From Alphaproteobacteria bacterium (lineage in GTDB: Bacteria > Pseudomonadota > Alphaproteobacteria > Micavibrionales > Micavibrionaceae), in contig JAGNKE010000022.1 in the NCBI GenBank assembly GCA_018000295.1, forward strand, positions 1 through 45,876: a stretch of 45,876 bases of DNA, read 5' to 3'. The notes below the pieces were generated by a model. The model saw only the letters and a list, made by a program, of their open reading frames with translations, was not told the origin of the DNA and ran no database searches. The translations under genes and the position numbers were made by a program. Shown here piece by piece: positions 31,602-40,089 of the stretch; the first letter of the stretch is position 1, and each line of letters begins with the position of its first letter.

Positions 31602-33116
31602 TTAGTAAGCGCCGTGGCCGGTGAGGACGACTTTAAGCGTTTTCAGCATAATCACGATATCGCCCCAGATCGACCAGTTTCTGACATACCAGCCATCCCA
31701 GTAGACGCGGCGTTCGAAGGTGGTCTCGTTGCGGCCGCTGACCTGCCACAGGCCCGTGATGCCGGGGCGGACCTGGAGATATTCATTGAGGGAATGGCCG
31801 AAATAGCCGATCTCGTTTTCCAGAATCGGGCGCGGGCCGACGAGGCTCATGTCGCCCACAAACACATTCCAGAGCTGCGGCAGTTCGTCGATGCTGGTTT
31901 TGCGGATCAGTTTTGCCGTGCGCGTGGTTACGCGGGGGTCGTTTTTGAGTTTGCGGTATTTTTCCCATTCGTCGCTGGTGGCGGGGTCTTCGGCCAGAAT
32001 TTTTTCGAGCATATGGTCGGAGTCCGGTTCCATCGAGCGGAATTTCCAGCAGCGGAAGCGCTGGCCGTAGCGGCCGATGCGGTAGCCGCCGTAGAAGAGC
32101 GATCCGCCCTGGCCTTCGATCTTGAGCATCGCCGAAACGCCGAGGATGACAGGCGAGAGCAGGAGCAAGGCCGTGCCGGACACGGCGATATCCATCGCCC
32201 GTTTCAGGGAACGGCCCAGAGGGGCGAAAATCGCCTGCTTGCTGTGCAGAAGCATGACGTCGTGGCCGAAGAAGTAGCGCGGTTCCATCTCATACAGGCT
32301 CAGGCGTGAGATCGGCGGAACTACGGCATAAAGGGCATGGAGGCGGTTGAGGTTGTTGATCAGGGTATCGCGTTCCTCGCCCCGGAAAGTTTCGAGGGCG
32401 ACGACGTAGAAATGGTCAAGGTTGTTTTCGATGTAATTGGTGTAGTAGAGAGAATTACGAATGATCCTTATTTTACCGTATTTTGCGGGGACGCTTGAGA
32501 GATCGAAATCTTTTGCCTTACCGTCGCGCAGGAAGATGGTGTGGACCTGATAGCCCGTATAATCGTCGTTGGCAAAGGCGAACAGCGTGTCGGTGACCGT
32601 GTCGGTATCGCCGATCAGGACGGTGGGTATGTCCCAGATATCCTTGTTTTTGGCCAGACGGAAGACTAACTGTCGGCCGATCAGAATAAACGCGAACACC
32701 AAAACCCAACTGATGAGAACCAGAGGTAATGAGAGCGTTACGTGCATAGCCAAGCGCATGAAGCCGTCGATTACGAGGCTGAAGAAAGAGATCACGAGGA
32801 CGTGCTGGACCTGACTCCACCATGGGACGCGCTGGGTATAATGGCCCTTGATGAAGAACATCAGGAGGGCCAGCGGGCACATCCAGACGAAGAAGGAGTC
32901 GTGGATTTGGGCGTAATCCGAAAAGTTTACTAATTTCTCGCCCGGAAAAAGGACGTTCCTGAAAAGGGGTGAGGCCAGCATGGAAAAGAGAAAGGCTGCG
33001 CTGATGGCTATCAGGTCGGAGAAAAGGATCAGCATACTTACGACTTCGCGGACCAGCGGACGCCTTTTGGCCTCCAGTTCCACCGTGTAATCCGAATAGG
33101 CTAAATCACCGTACAT
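31602..33116 (-). CDS. Initiating polyprenyl-phosphate sugar-1-phosphate transferase (WbaP-type)
   Basis: Start chosen at ATG 33116, which has AGGAAG seven bases upstream; a TTG 54 bases earlier has none. The 504-residue product has four to five N-terminal membrane helices, a soluble CoA-binding-like middle domain, one more membrane segment near 310 and a C-terminal Bac_transf domain: KRAMDI, KFRSM, PRVT, KTSIDELPQLWNVFVGDMSLVGPRP in part (DELPQL, GDMSLVGPRP), and GITGLWQVSGR. It moves a hexose-1-phosphate to undecaprenyl phosphate to start the repeat unit. It overlaps the upstream Wzz-like gene by 11 nt. Confidence 0.95.
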   Translation of the reverse strand: MYGDLAYSDYTVELEAKRRPLVREVVSMLILFSDLIAISAAFLFSMLASPLFRNVLFPGEKLVNFSDYAQIHDSFFVWMCPLALLMFFIKGHYTQRVPWWSQVQHVLVISFFSLVIDGFMRLAMHVTLSLPLVLISWVLVFAFILIGRQLVFRLAKNKDIWDIPTVLIGDTDTVTDTLFAFANDDYTGYQVHTIFLRDGKAKDFDLSSVPAKYGKIRIIRNSLYYTNYIENNLDHFYVVALETFRGEERDTLINNLNRLHALYAVVPPISRLSLYEMEPRYFFGHDVMLLHSKQAIFAPLGRSLKRAMDIAVSGTALLLLSPVILGVSAMLKIEGQGGSLFYGGYRIGRYGQRFRCWKFRSMEPDSDHMLEKILAEDPATSDEWEKYRKLKNDPRVTTRTAKLIRKTSIDELPQLWNVFVGDMSLVGPRPILENEIGYFGHSLNEYLQVRPGITGLWQVSGRNETTFERRVYWDGWYVRNWSIWGDIVIMLKTLKVVLTGHGAY

Positions 33117-33810
33117 ACGCCGCTTCCTGTTTTTTTGTTTGAATTCGAGCCAAGAGATATGCAAGAGCAATGCCAGTGAGGAGTCCCAAGAGTCCTGAAA
33201 ATCCGAGTGTTGCGGATATTTTAGGCTCGGAAAAGTATTCCGGTTGCGTTGCTATTTGCCGAATTTTAATGGAACCATCGAGCATTTCTCGGGCGGCAAG
33301 TTTTTCTGTAAGGGCGTTGGCCACTTTCGGGGCGAGGTCCGGGGTTACCGAGGTGAAGGCGATTTGCACCGTGAAGTCCTGCTTTATAGTTATGGCTGTG
33401 TCCCGCCTAATTTTTTCGGCGATTTGTTGGTTCAGAGGCACTGGTTTGGCTTGCTCAAAGGCTTCGAGAATACGTGAGTATGCTGTTTCCTGCGGGTGGA
33501 GGGATGGGTTGAACGCGGCGCGTTGATGCCATTGATGCTTTTCGATCAAGGGCAGCAGAAAATCATCGGAATGAACTATGGAAATAATCAGATCCTTTAT
33601 ATTTTTTGGCGCAGGCAATTCTGCGGTATTATCCGCCGGTATCAGGGTGAAGACGGAAGTGGCTGTATAGCGTAGAGGCTGGAATGACAGAAATAAAGCG
33701 CCGAGCAGGAGAACCAGAAGGGCTATTCCCAACGCAAAATTACGGCGCACCCACAGGCAGCGAATTGCGGATTTTCTGCGCGAGGGCGCGGTTTCCGTTG
33801 CCAAAAGCAT
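33106..33810 (-). CDS. Wzz-like chain-length determinant protein
   Basis: A 234-residue protein with two membrane helices (about 29-49 and 203-222) flanking a periplasmic domain, the Wzz/PCP topology. The N-terminal RYTATSVFTLIPAD strand and the C-terminal P-x-Y-x-S-x-P / LGFSGLLGLLTG segment match the family pattern; no kinase domain follows. Two separate Wzz-domain proteins are therefore encoded (this and the Wzc-like protein). It lies between the OPX gene and the initiating transferase gene, with the latter overlapping it. It probably helps set polymer length. Confidence 0.85.
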   Translation of the reverse strand: MLLATETAPSRRKSAIRCLWVRRNFALGIALLVLLLGALFLSFQPLRYTATSVFTLIPADNTAELPAPKNIKDLIISIVHSDDFLLPLIEKHQWHQRAAFNPSLHPQETAYSRILEAFEQAKPVPLNQQIAEKIRRDTAITIKQDFTVQIAFTSVTPDLAPKVANALTEKLAAREMLDGSIKIRQIATQPEYFSEPKISATLGFSGLLGLLTGIALAYLLARIQTKKQEAAYVR

Positions 33811-33871
33811 AGCAGAATACTCTTATTCCAACACTCAAGATGCAGACTTTACGCAGACGAATCACTGTTAC

Positions 33872-34807
33872 TCAGAAGAATCTCTGTTTAACCTTTATCG
33901 AGTCCCCTGGCAAGATTTCTGTGGACTCTGTGGCTTCGATCTCGGTCTTGCGTCCGCCGATGTTGCGGATGATGATGACTTTGTCCTTTGCGGCACGGGG
34001 CGTATAGCCGCCGGCAATCGCTATGGCTTTGAAGATGTCGAGTTCGGGTTCGTAGGGGTAGCGGCCGGGGTTTTTCACTTCGCCGAGGATATAGAAGGGC
34101 GAGAGTTCCATAATTTCGACCGTCACGCTGGGGCTGTTGTAGTAGCCGCCTTCAATCAGGCTTTGGGCGATTTCGCTCTGGAGCTGTTCGCGGGTTTTAC
34201 CCTTTGCCTGCAATTCGCCGACCAGGGGGACGGTCAGGATGCCCTTGGCGTCGATGCGGTAGGTGTTCGTCAATTCCTCGACGCCGAAGACGGTGATGCG
34301 GAGCAGGTCACCGACATTGAGCGTTCCGTCAGAGCCGGACGGGGCGGGCAAGACGGTTTCCGCTCCGGGTTCTGCCACTACGGGTTCAGTCGTCCCCGAG
34401 GAGGTGGCAACGATGCTGCTGCCCGAAGAGGGCTGGATATCCTGCGGGGCGCGCTCAAAGAGGTCATCGTCGTGGGCGGCGATAACCATAGGCTCGGGGG
34501 TTTCGAGGTTGGACAGCGGTTCAAGAGGGTCTTCGGAGGTGGAGGTTTCCGGCAGCAGGGGCGCGCGGGGCGGCAAGGCCGCGTGACCGCTTGCGGAGTC
34601 TATTTCCCGCTGCGAGGCCTCGTCTACCCAAGAGGGTTTCTGGGTGCTGTCTGCTTGTATTTCAGGCATTTCCTGACCTGACATAGCCTTGAGCATCCGG
34701 TCCATGTAGCCGCTATCCTCTTCGGCCTGGGCCGCAGTCGTGCTCAGGCTCAGAAGGAGGAGCCCGGCGGTCAACAGGATGAATGTGCGAAAAGATTTTC
34801 TCAGCAT
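33872..34807 (-). CDS. Polysaccharide export (OPX, Wza-like) protein without outer-membrane segment
   Basis: A 311-residue secreted protein with a type I signal peptide (AAQAE, about residue 28) and no lipobox. A linker of about 130 Pro/Ser/Glu-rich residues precedes a Poly_export domain (about 161-233: VGDLLRITVFGVEELTNTYR in part) and an SLBB domain (about 236-285: ILGEVKNPGRYPY). The chain stops right after the SLBB domain at FF, so the C-terminal amphipathic helix that forms the Wza outer-membrane pore is missing. OPX proteins of this short class rely on a partner beta-barrel for crossing the outer membrane; such a barrel gene is divergently located. Confidence 0.92.
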   Translation of the reverse strand: MLRKSFRTFILLTAGLLLLSLSTTAAQAEEDSGYMDRMLKAMSGQEMPEIQADSTQKPSWVDEASQREIDSASGHAALPPRAPLLPETSTSEDPLEPLSNLETPEPMVIAAHDDDLFERAPQDIQPSSGSSIVATSSGTTEPVVAEPGAETVLPAPSGSDGTLNVGDLLRITVFGVEELTNTYRIDAKGILTVPLVGELQAKGKTREQLQSEIAQSLIEGGYYNSPSVTVEIMELSPFYILGEVKNPGRYPYEPELDIFKAIAIAGGYTPRAAKDKVIIIRNIGGRKTEIEATESTEILPGDSIKVKQRFF

Positions 34808-34894
34808 AGTTTGCCCCAGAATTCGAACAGATGATGATTATAGACCAGAAGCAAGGACCCTTGCGAATCCCTATATTAATACATGCCGCAGAAA

Positions 34895-37096
34895 TTAATG
34901 AGCCTGCATATCGGATAATTTGATCTTATTCAGAATTACGTGAGGCATATTACGGGCCAGACTGCGGAGGATTTCGGCGGCTTTTACGAATTCCTCCCGC
35001 GGGGTTTTGCCGGATTCAAGGACCATGACGACCTGATCGACCATTCCGGCCAGAATTTCCGCATCGGATACCCCCAGCACCGGGCAGCCATCAAAAATAA
35101 TGCAGTCGTACTGGTCCTTAAGGATTTCGAGGGGCTTTTCGAGTTTTCCGGCCAGCAAAAGATCTGAAATGTAGGGGTTGGGTTCGCCGCACGGGATAAT
35201 TGAGAGGCCGTGTTTGTCTTTGACGATGACGTCCTGGAGCGATTTTTTACCCGCCATCAATTCGAAGAAGCCGGGATGTTCACGGACCATGGCGACTCCG
35301 GCAATCACCGGGGCCAGCGTGTCGGCGTCGATGAGCAGGGTTTTCAGGCCGATATTATTCATATAATAGGCGATGGAGGCGGCGACAGTCGTTTTTCCCT
35401 CGCCGCGCCGGGCGGAGGTGAAGAGGATGGTCTTGCCGTTTTCCTGCGCGTTCAGGTGGATGAAGATGCGCTTGATCTCCTCGACGTAATGCGAGCGGTC
35501 CTTTTTCAGGACGTCGGAGATCGGCAGACGGGCTCGGGGCAAGGTTCCCAGAAGGTCAAAACCGGAGAGTTTGTAGATATCTTCGCGAGTCTTGATGCCC
35601 TGATGCCCAACTTCAAGGAACATAATAACTGCCATCGCAAAAAAACCGGAGAAGGCGGTGACGGCCAGCATGATCAGGAGTTTTTTCGATCCTACGGGGT
35701 CGCCGGGGATATCCGCCAGCGAGACGATCGAGACGTCCGGGCGGGTGAAGTCGATCTGGGATTTGATTTCCTCGGACCGGGCGAGGAAATTGTCGAGAAG
35801 CTTGCTGCTGGACTGTTCTTCCATCTGGAGCGCCTGAAGGGTGATCAGTTTTTCCTGAAGCTCATCGGCCTGTTTCTGGAGCTTGACGAGATTGGCTTCG
35901 AGCAGGGATTTTTGCTTCGTGACCGTCGTCAATTCGTTTTCGATGGATTTCCGAATGTTTGCCACTTCGCGGGCGATATCGCCGTTGATCTGGGAGACTT
36001 CCTGGCGGGCGGCGATGACTTCGGGGTGGTTTGATCCCAACTCTGCGCGCAGGGACTGCAGTTTTTGCGCCGCCACGCTGGCGCGGGATTTCAAGTCCTG
36101 CACGAGGCGGGATTCCACGATGTCGGTAATGCCGTGGGTGCTGCCGCTCTGAACCATTTCGTTGCGGGCCTGAAGATCGAGGACGCGGTTGTCAATCTCG
36201 GCCAGTTTTCCGGCGAGGTCGGAAATCTGCTCGTAGATCAATTCCTGCGAGTTCTTGCCCTGAATCATGCCGTTGTCGGAGCGGAATTGCTGGACGGCGC
36301 GGGATTTCTTGAGGCTTTCCTCCTTGAGGTCGCGGATTTCGTCGGTTAGCCATTTGTCAAGTTTTTCGGCGATGCGCTTTTTGTCCTGCTCCCTTGAAAA
36401 TACATATTGTTTCGTATGGGTATTGGCGATTTGGGTGGCCAACTGCGGGTCGAAGGAGCGGAAGGAAATTTCGATCACCCGGGAGGTGCCCTGCTGCTTG
36501 ACCTCCATATTGCCGAGAAAGTTCTTTATGAGGTGGTAGCGCCCCGTGCTGGCATCTGCGTCGGTTATGGGCGGTGGCGTTACGGATTCGCCGGGAATAT
36601 AGAGTCTGCCTTTTTCGTCCTCCTGCAAGCCTAGAGTCTCGATTGTCTGACGGATCAGGCCGGGGGAGGAGATGACCTGCACCTGCGTGGGGACGGTCAG
36701 GTTGTCGAATTTCATTTCCGAAAGAATGTCGTTGAAGTCGGTGAGGTTGATTTCCTGCGTTTCCAGAACGACGGAGGCCGTGGCCTGATAGACGTCCGGC
36801 TTCTGCTTCAGGTAAAAGAGGGTTGCGATCATGGGGAGCGCCATCAGGATCAGGAGGATCCATCTGCGCCTGTAGATAATTTTCAGAATCTCGACGATAT
36901 TGGGGATTTGGATATCGTCCGAGCTGTTGCGCTTGTCGAGCCGTCTGCGTTCCATATCATCAAAATCCTTAGCTTTCCGGCCTTGATCATCATAAGGCCA
37001 GCCGTGAACAGAACCCTCTGTTGCTGACAGGGGTACTATACAATCTGACTGCCCCCCCGCAAGGGGAAATTCCATTTTCCGGGCCGGTTCGCTCAT
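34895..37096 (-). CDS. Wzc-like co-polymerase with degenerate BY-kinase domain, no tyrosine tail
   Basis: About 730 residues (ATG 37096; a GTG at 37147 and an ATG at 36955 with AAGGA upstream are alternatives). Two membrane helices near 79-96 and 472-494 enclose a long periplasmic coiled-coil Wzz domain. The C-terminal cytoplasmic BY-kinase domain has Walker A SARRGEGKTT, a changed Walker A' (LLIDADTLAP, where the usual Arg after DxD is lost) and Walker B IIFDGCP. No tyrosine occurs after the Walker B motif; the protein ends in ILNKIKLSDMQAH, so the Tyr cluster used for autophosphorylation is absent. It probably organises Wzy and the OPX protein, with reduced or no kinase regulation. Confidence 0.92.
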   Translation of the reverse strand: MSEPARKMEFPLAGGQSDCIVPLSATEGSVHGWPYDDQGRKAKDFDDMERRRLDKRNSSDDIQIPNIVEILKIIYRRRWILLILMALPMIATLFYLKQKPDVYQATASVVLETQEINLTDFNDILSEMKFDNLTVPTQVQVISSPGLIRQTIETLGLQEDEKGRLYIPGESVTPPPITDADASTGRYHLIKNFLGNMEVKQQGTSRVIEISFRSFDPQLATQIANTHTKQYVFSREQDKKRIAEKLDKWLTDEIRDLKEESLKKSRAVQQFRSDNGMIQGKNSQELIYEQISDLAGKLAEIDNRVLDLQARNEMVQSGSTHGITDIVESRLVQDLKSRASVAAQKLQSLRAELGSNHPEVIAARQEVSQINGDIAREVANIRKSIENELTTVTKQKSLLEANLVKLQKQADELQEKLITLQALQMEEQSSSKLLDNFLARSEEIKSQIDFTRPDVSIVSLADIPGDPVGSKKLLIMLAVTAFSGFFAMAVIMFLEVGHQGIKTREDIYKLSGFDLLGTLPRARLPISDVLKKDRSHYVEEIKRIFIHLNAQENGKTILFTSARRGEGKTTVAASIAYYMNNIGLKTLLIDADTLAPVIAGVAMVREHPGFFELMAGKKSLQDVIVKDKHGLSIIPCGEPNPYISDLLLAGKLEKPLEILKDQYDCIIFDGCPVLGVSDAEILAGMVDQVVMVLESGKTPREEFVKAAEILRSLARNMPHVILNKIKLSDMQAH

Positions 37097-37239
37097 GGGG
37101 ATATCTGTCTTTCGTTCAATCGGTACAAGTGGGTGGGGTGTGGACAAGAGTTGAGGTTTGGTATAGGTTGGGGGTAGAGTCCTCTGTGTTGTTTTCTATT
37201 TTTTCTCTGCGTTTCCAGTTAGTTGCAACATTTAGCTGT

Positions 37240-38481
37240 ATGAAAAAAACAACGCTTGCCGCCGCCGTTTCCGGCCTCGCCGTGCTGGGTGCAATATCCG
37301 TGCCCCCGGTGGCGCGTGCTTATAACAAAAACCTCGTCAGCAATGTGAAATACCGCACCAGCCCGCACTACACGCCGGAGGGCGGTCGGCTGGGGACATT
37401 TATCGTGCGGCCTTCTTTTGCCCTTATGCAAACCTATGACGACAATATCTTTCGCGAACCGGATGCGGACCACGACGCGATTACTGTGGCGCGGCCGGAG
37501 GTGCGGATCAATTCGGACTGGGGGCTGCACGGGATCGAGGCGGGGGCGCAGGGCAGTCTTGGCCGCTATGCGGATTTTTCTTCCGAGAACTATGACGATT
37601 TTGCCTTTTATGTGTCGGGCCAGTACGACCTTGATTATGAAACTTATATCAAGGCGCTGGCGAAATACGAGAAGAAGCATCAGGAGCGCGACCAGCTTGA
37701 GGATCCCGGCGGGGATGAGCCGACGGAATATAACGTCAAGACGGTGTTTGTCGGGTTTGCGCGGGAGTTGAATATCCTGCGGGTCAATGTGTCGGCCACG
37801 CACCGGGATTATACGTTCGATGATTCCTCGGTCGGCGCTACGATCATCGACAACAGCACCCGCGACCGGGCGCAGGACGAGTTCGATGTGCGGCTGGCTT
37901 ACGGGATCAGCGATAATTACGAGGCTTTTCTGGCCGCGGGGTATGACCGGCGGCGGTACGATCGGGACAGCGTCGATTTCCGGGACTCCGACTCATATAA
38001 TACGCGGGCCGGGGTGGCGGTGAATTTCACGGGCAAGCTGCGCGGGGATGTTTATGCGGGCTATATAAGGCAAAATTTCGAGAGCGGGTTTGACGATGTG
38101 GGCGCGGCGAATTACGGCGGTTCCCTATTGTGGAATGTCACGGAGTTGACCTCTATCGAGGCCGGGGTGGACCGGCAGCTTGTGGAAACGACACAGGCGG
38201 GGGCGTCCTCCATCGTGCAGACCAGCGCGGATCTTTCGATTGCCCATTCGCTGCGTGAGAATATCCTGCTGGAGGGGATGGCGGGGTTTACGGATAATAC
38301 CTATGAGGGGACGGGGAATAACGACAATCGCCTGTACCGTGCGGGTCTGAGCGTGGTTTACAAGCCGACGGCCAATATCAGCACGGGGGTGAAGTATGAT
38401 TATCTTAACCGCAAGTTCGAGAATGACGCGAACGATTATGATAATAATCGGGTGATGTTGTCGCTGCGGTATGATTATTGA
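37240..38481 (+). CDS. Outer-membrane beta-barrel protein, candidate polysaccharide export porin
   Basis: A 413-residue protein starting at MKKTTLA (ATG 37240) with a signal peptide cleaved near ARAYN. The mature chain is made of alternating amphipathic strands with many Tyr, Asp and Gly residues, and ends with LSLRYDY, the aromatic terminal strand of outer-membrane barrels. The strand count is about 16-18. It fits the outer-membrane beta-barrel family often encoded near alphaproteobacterial exopolysaccharide genes. Divergent orientation to the Wzc-like gene and the absence of an outer-membrane segment in the local OPX protein suggest it is the export channel. No good ribosome-binding site was found upstream. 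Confidence 0.85.
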   Translation: MKKTTLAAAVSGLAVLGAISVPPVARAYNKNLVSNVKYRTSPHYTPEGGRLGTFIVRPSFALMQTYDDNIFREPDADHDAITVARPEVRINSDWGLHGIEAGAQGSLGRYADFSSENYDDFAFYVSGQYDLDYETYIKALAKYEKKHQERDQLEDPGGDEPTEYNVKTVFVGFARELNILRVNVSATHRDYTFDDSSVGATIIDNSTRDRAQDEFDVRLAYGISDNYEAFLAAGYDRRRYDRDSVDFRDSDSYNTRAGVAVNFTGKLRGDVYAGYIRQNFESGFDDVGAANYGGSLLWNVTELTSIEAGVDRQLVETTQAGASSIVQTSADLSIAHSLRENILLEGMAGFTDNTYEGTGNNDNRLYRAGLSVVYKPTANISTGVKYDYLNRKFENDANDYDNNRVMLSLRYDY

Positions 38482-38516
38482 TATGTTATTTTCTAACGTC
38501 TCATGCGTAAATTTTT

Positions 38517-38864
38517 ATGGATTTCAAAAATGTAATTAGGAGTGTTAAAGGCCCAATAAAGATTGTTATTGGGTGTTGTCTTGAGTTCTTTTCAGTTTTG
38601 GCTATGTTTTATATGGCTGCCGTTTTGGCTTTCACCTCTACTAATCCAAAAATTGTGATATACCCGCCGCCGCCGGTTCTTGAAGCCGCTCTGGTTTTTA
38701 TGATGCTTTGCGGTTTACTTTTCATCCATTTCGGATGGAAAGATGTCGGGGCATCCAAGGCGTATCATTTTGTCGGTCTGAACATTCTGACACAGATGAT
38801 TTTGTGGGGTTTATTTTTTGCCGTGTACGGGGGATTTTTTGCACTGAGGTTAACTTGGTTATGA
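38517..38864 (+). CDS. Small membrane protein, unknown function
   Basis: A 115-residue protein with three hydrophobic segments (about 14-40, 55-73 and 85-112) and a polar N-terminus. The first two flank a Pro-rich loop (IYPPPPVL). It starts 35 nt after the barrel gene but has a different base composition (AT-richer), and no ribosome-binding site precedes the ATG. It overlaps the convergent VanZ-like gene by 6 nt. No family recognised. Confidence 0.55.
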   Translation: MDFKNVIRSVKGPIKIVIGCCLEFFSVLAMFYMAAVLAFTSTNPKIVIYPPPPVLEAALVFMMLCGLLFIHFGWKDVGASKAYHFVGLNILTQMILWGLFFAVYGGFFALRLTWL

Positions 38865-39224
38865 GAAAAGGTCTTTTTTTCCCGCCTCGACGCCGCTTTT
38901 GAGAAGATAACCTATTAGGAGACCGCTGAGAATTCCGGCGAGGTTCGCCGCCATGTCGTCGAGGGAGACTTCGCGGCCGGGGATGAAGCTTTGCACACAT
39001 TCCAGGCCGATGCCGCCCGTGGCCAGAAGCGCGCATACAATGGCGATAGATTTGCGGGATTTGAACGTGAAAAACGCCCAGATCAGGATGAGTGTGCAGA
39101 TCAGGACGTGGAGCATCTTGTCGGCGTATGGGGTGGGCAGGGGGAAAAGGTTCGGCACCAGCGCGAGGATGGCGAGAACAGCGAGTGCGAGGGTGTAGAG
39201 GAGGGTTTTGAAAAATTTTTGCAC
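38859..39224 (-). CDS. VanZ-like membrane protein
   Basis: A 121-residue protein with four membrane helices. VanZ-family features are DK-x-x-H between helices 1 and 2 (ADKMLHVLI), the E-x-x-Q-x-F-I-P-G-R-E segment and S-x-x-D-x-x-A-N-x-x-G. VanZ proteins give low-level teicoplanin resistance in enterococci, but bacterial relatives are of unknown function and often sit in cell-envelope contexts. It starts with GTG directly after the upstream stop (TGA-GTG), so it is coupled to the 222-residue gene. It also overlaps the small membrane protein gene by 6 nt. Confidence 0.85.
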   Translation of the reverse strand: MQKFFKTLLYTLALAVLAILALVPNLFPLPTPYADKMLHVLICTLILIWAFFTFKSRKSIAIVCALLATGGIGLECVQSFIPGREVSLDDMAANLAGILSGLLIGYLLKSGVEAGKKDLFS

Positions 39225-39893
39225 TCAGAGGACATCCCCGTTTTTTGCTTTCTCAGCGTAGCTCAGGATTCTTGGGTCGATGTTTCCCGATCTCCTGATG
39301 AAATCCTCAATGATTTTTTCCGCTTGGGGCCAGAAATCAGTCAAATGTCCTAACCCGTGCAAGGCACTCTCTATGCAGGACAAGTTTTTTAAAGTGAGGG
39401 CGTATTCCATTACGCCCGCAACGGCGGAATATATTTCGTTGCGGTAGGGGTGATCCTCAGTGCAAAAGCTTAGTGCCGTTGTGTCCCAGAGCATAAAGCA
39501 GAAACTATCCAGTTCGCTGCTTTCCTCCGATAAATGTCCCAAAACCGGATGGCAACGGATTTCAAAACAGTCGGAATACATATTTTTCATGGATTTTATT
39601 GCGTCCAATCTTTTCTGAATGGGAGCAGTGCCGTCTCTGATGGAAAAACCTAAATCAGAACAGTTCGGACTGTAAATGTAATAAAATCCCATACCTAACT
39701 GCCAGTCCGAATAGCGTTTGATCATCATGGGAAGGTCATTGTTAAGCTTGACAATGTAATCCGGCAGCAATTTTTCAGGAATTTCAATCGGTCTCTGGTC
39801 ATCATCATAGCGCCAGTCGCCATCCTTCTCGTCATGATTGAAGAGAGAGACAATCCACCGGTCATATAAATCAGTATCAGGGGATTTTTGCAC
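39225..39893 (-). CDS. Soluble protein of unknown function, coupled to the VanZ-like gene
   Basis: A 222-residue protein with a GTG start preceded by AGAGGAAAC. No signal peptide or membrane segment is seen. The chain has a Glu/Asp-rich N-terminus, several Trp and Cys residues (Cys near 78, 109, 132, 144 and 174) and a helical second half with the pattern of HEAT-like or alpha-solenoid segments (VMEYALTLKNLSCIESALHGLGH in part). Its stop is immediately followed by the VanZ-like start codon. The hairpin GGCCTT / AAGGCC at 39984-39998 lies upstream. I do not recognise it. Confidence 0.6.
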   Translation of the reverse strand: MQKSPDTDLYDRWIVSLFNHDEKDGDWRYDDDQRPIEIPEKLLPDYIVKLNNDLPMMIKRYSDWQLGMGFYYIYSPNCSDLGFSIRDGTAPIQKRLDAIKSMKNMYSDCFEIRCHPVLGHLSEESSELDSFCFMLWDTTALSFCTEDHPYRNEIYSAVAGVMEYALTLKNLSCIESALHGLGHLTDFWPQAEKIIEDFIRRSGNIDPRILSYAEKAKNGDVL

Positions 39894-40036
39894 GGTTTCC
39901 TCTCTTTTTCTGATGTAAACTACTCCAAAATTCTTTATTCGGGGAAGGATATTCGCCTCGTTTGCCGCATATTCCAGACAAGTGGCCTTATTAAGGCCTT
40001 GGTTTTTCAGGGCGCTTGCCCCTCTCTCCTAAATGT

Positions 40037-40065
40037 TTGGCAGAACGGGGCCAGATGGCTATAAT
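40037..40065 (+). promoter_or_regulatory. Promoter of the ChaN/EreA-like gene
   Basis: TTGGCA at 40037-40042 and TATAAT at 40060-40065 with a 17-nt spacer predict a start near 40072, leaving an 18-nt leader that contains AAGGGGATAAGGGG before the GTG at 40090. The -10 box lies within the dyad GGCTA-TAA-TAGCC, which could be an operator. Confidence 0.7.
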
Positions 40066-40089
40066 AGCCGGAGAAAAAGGGGATAAGGG

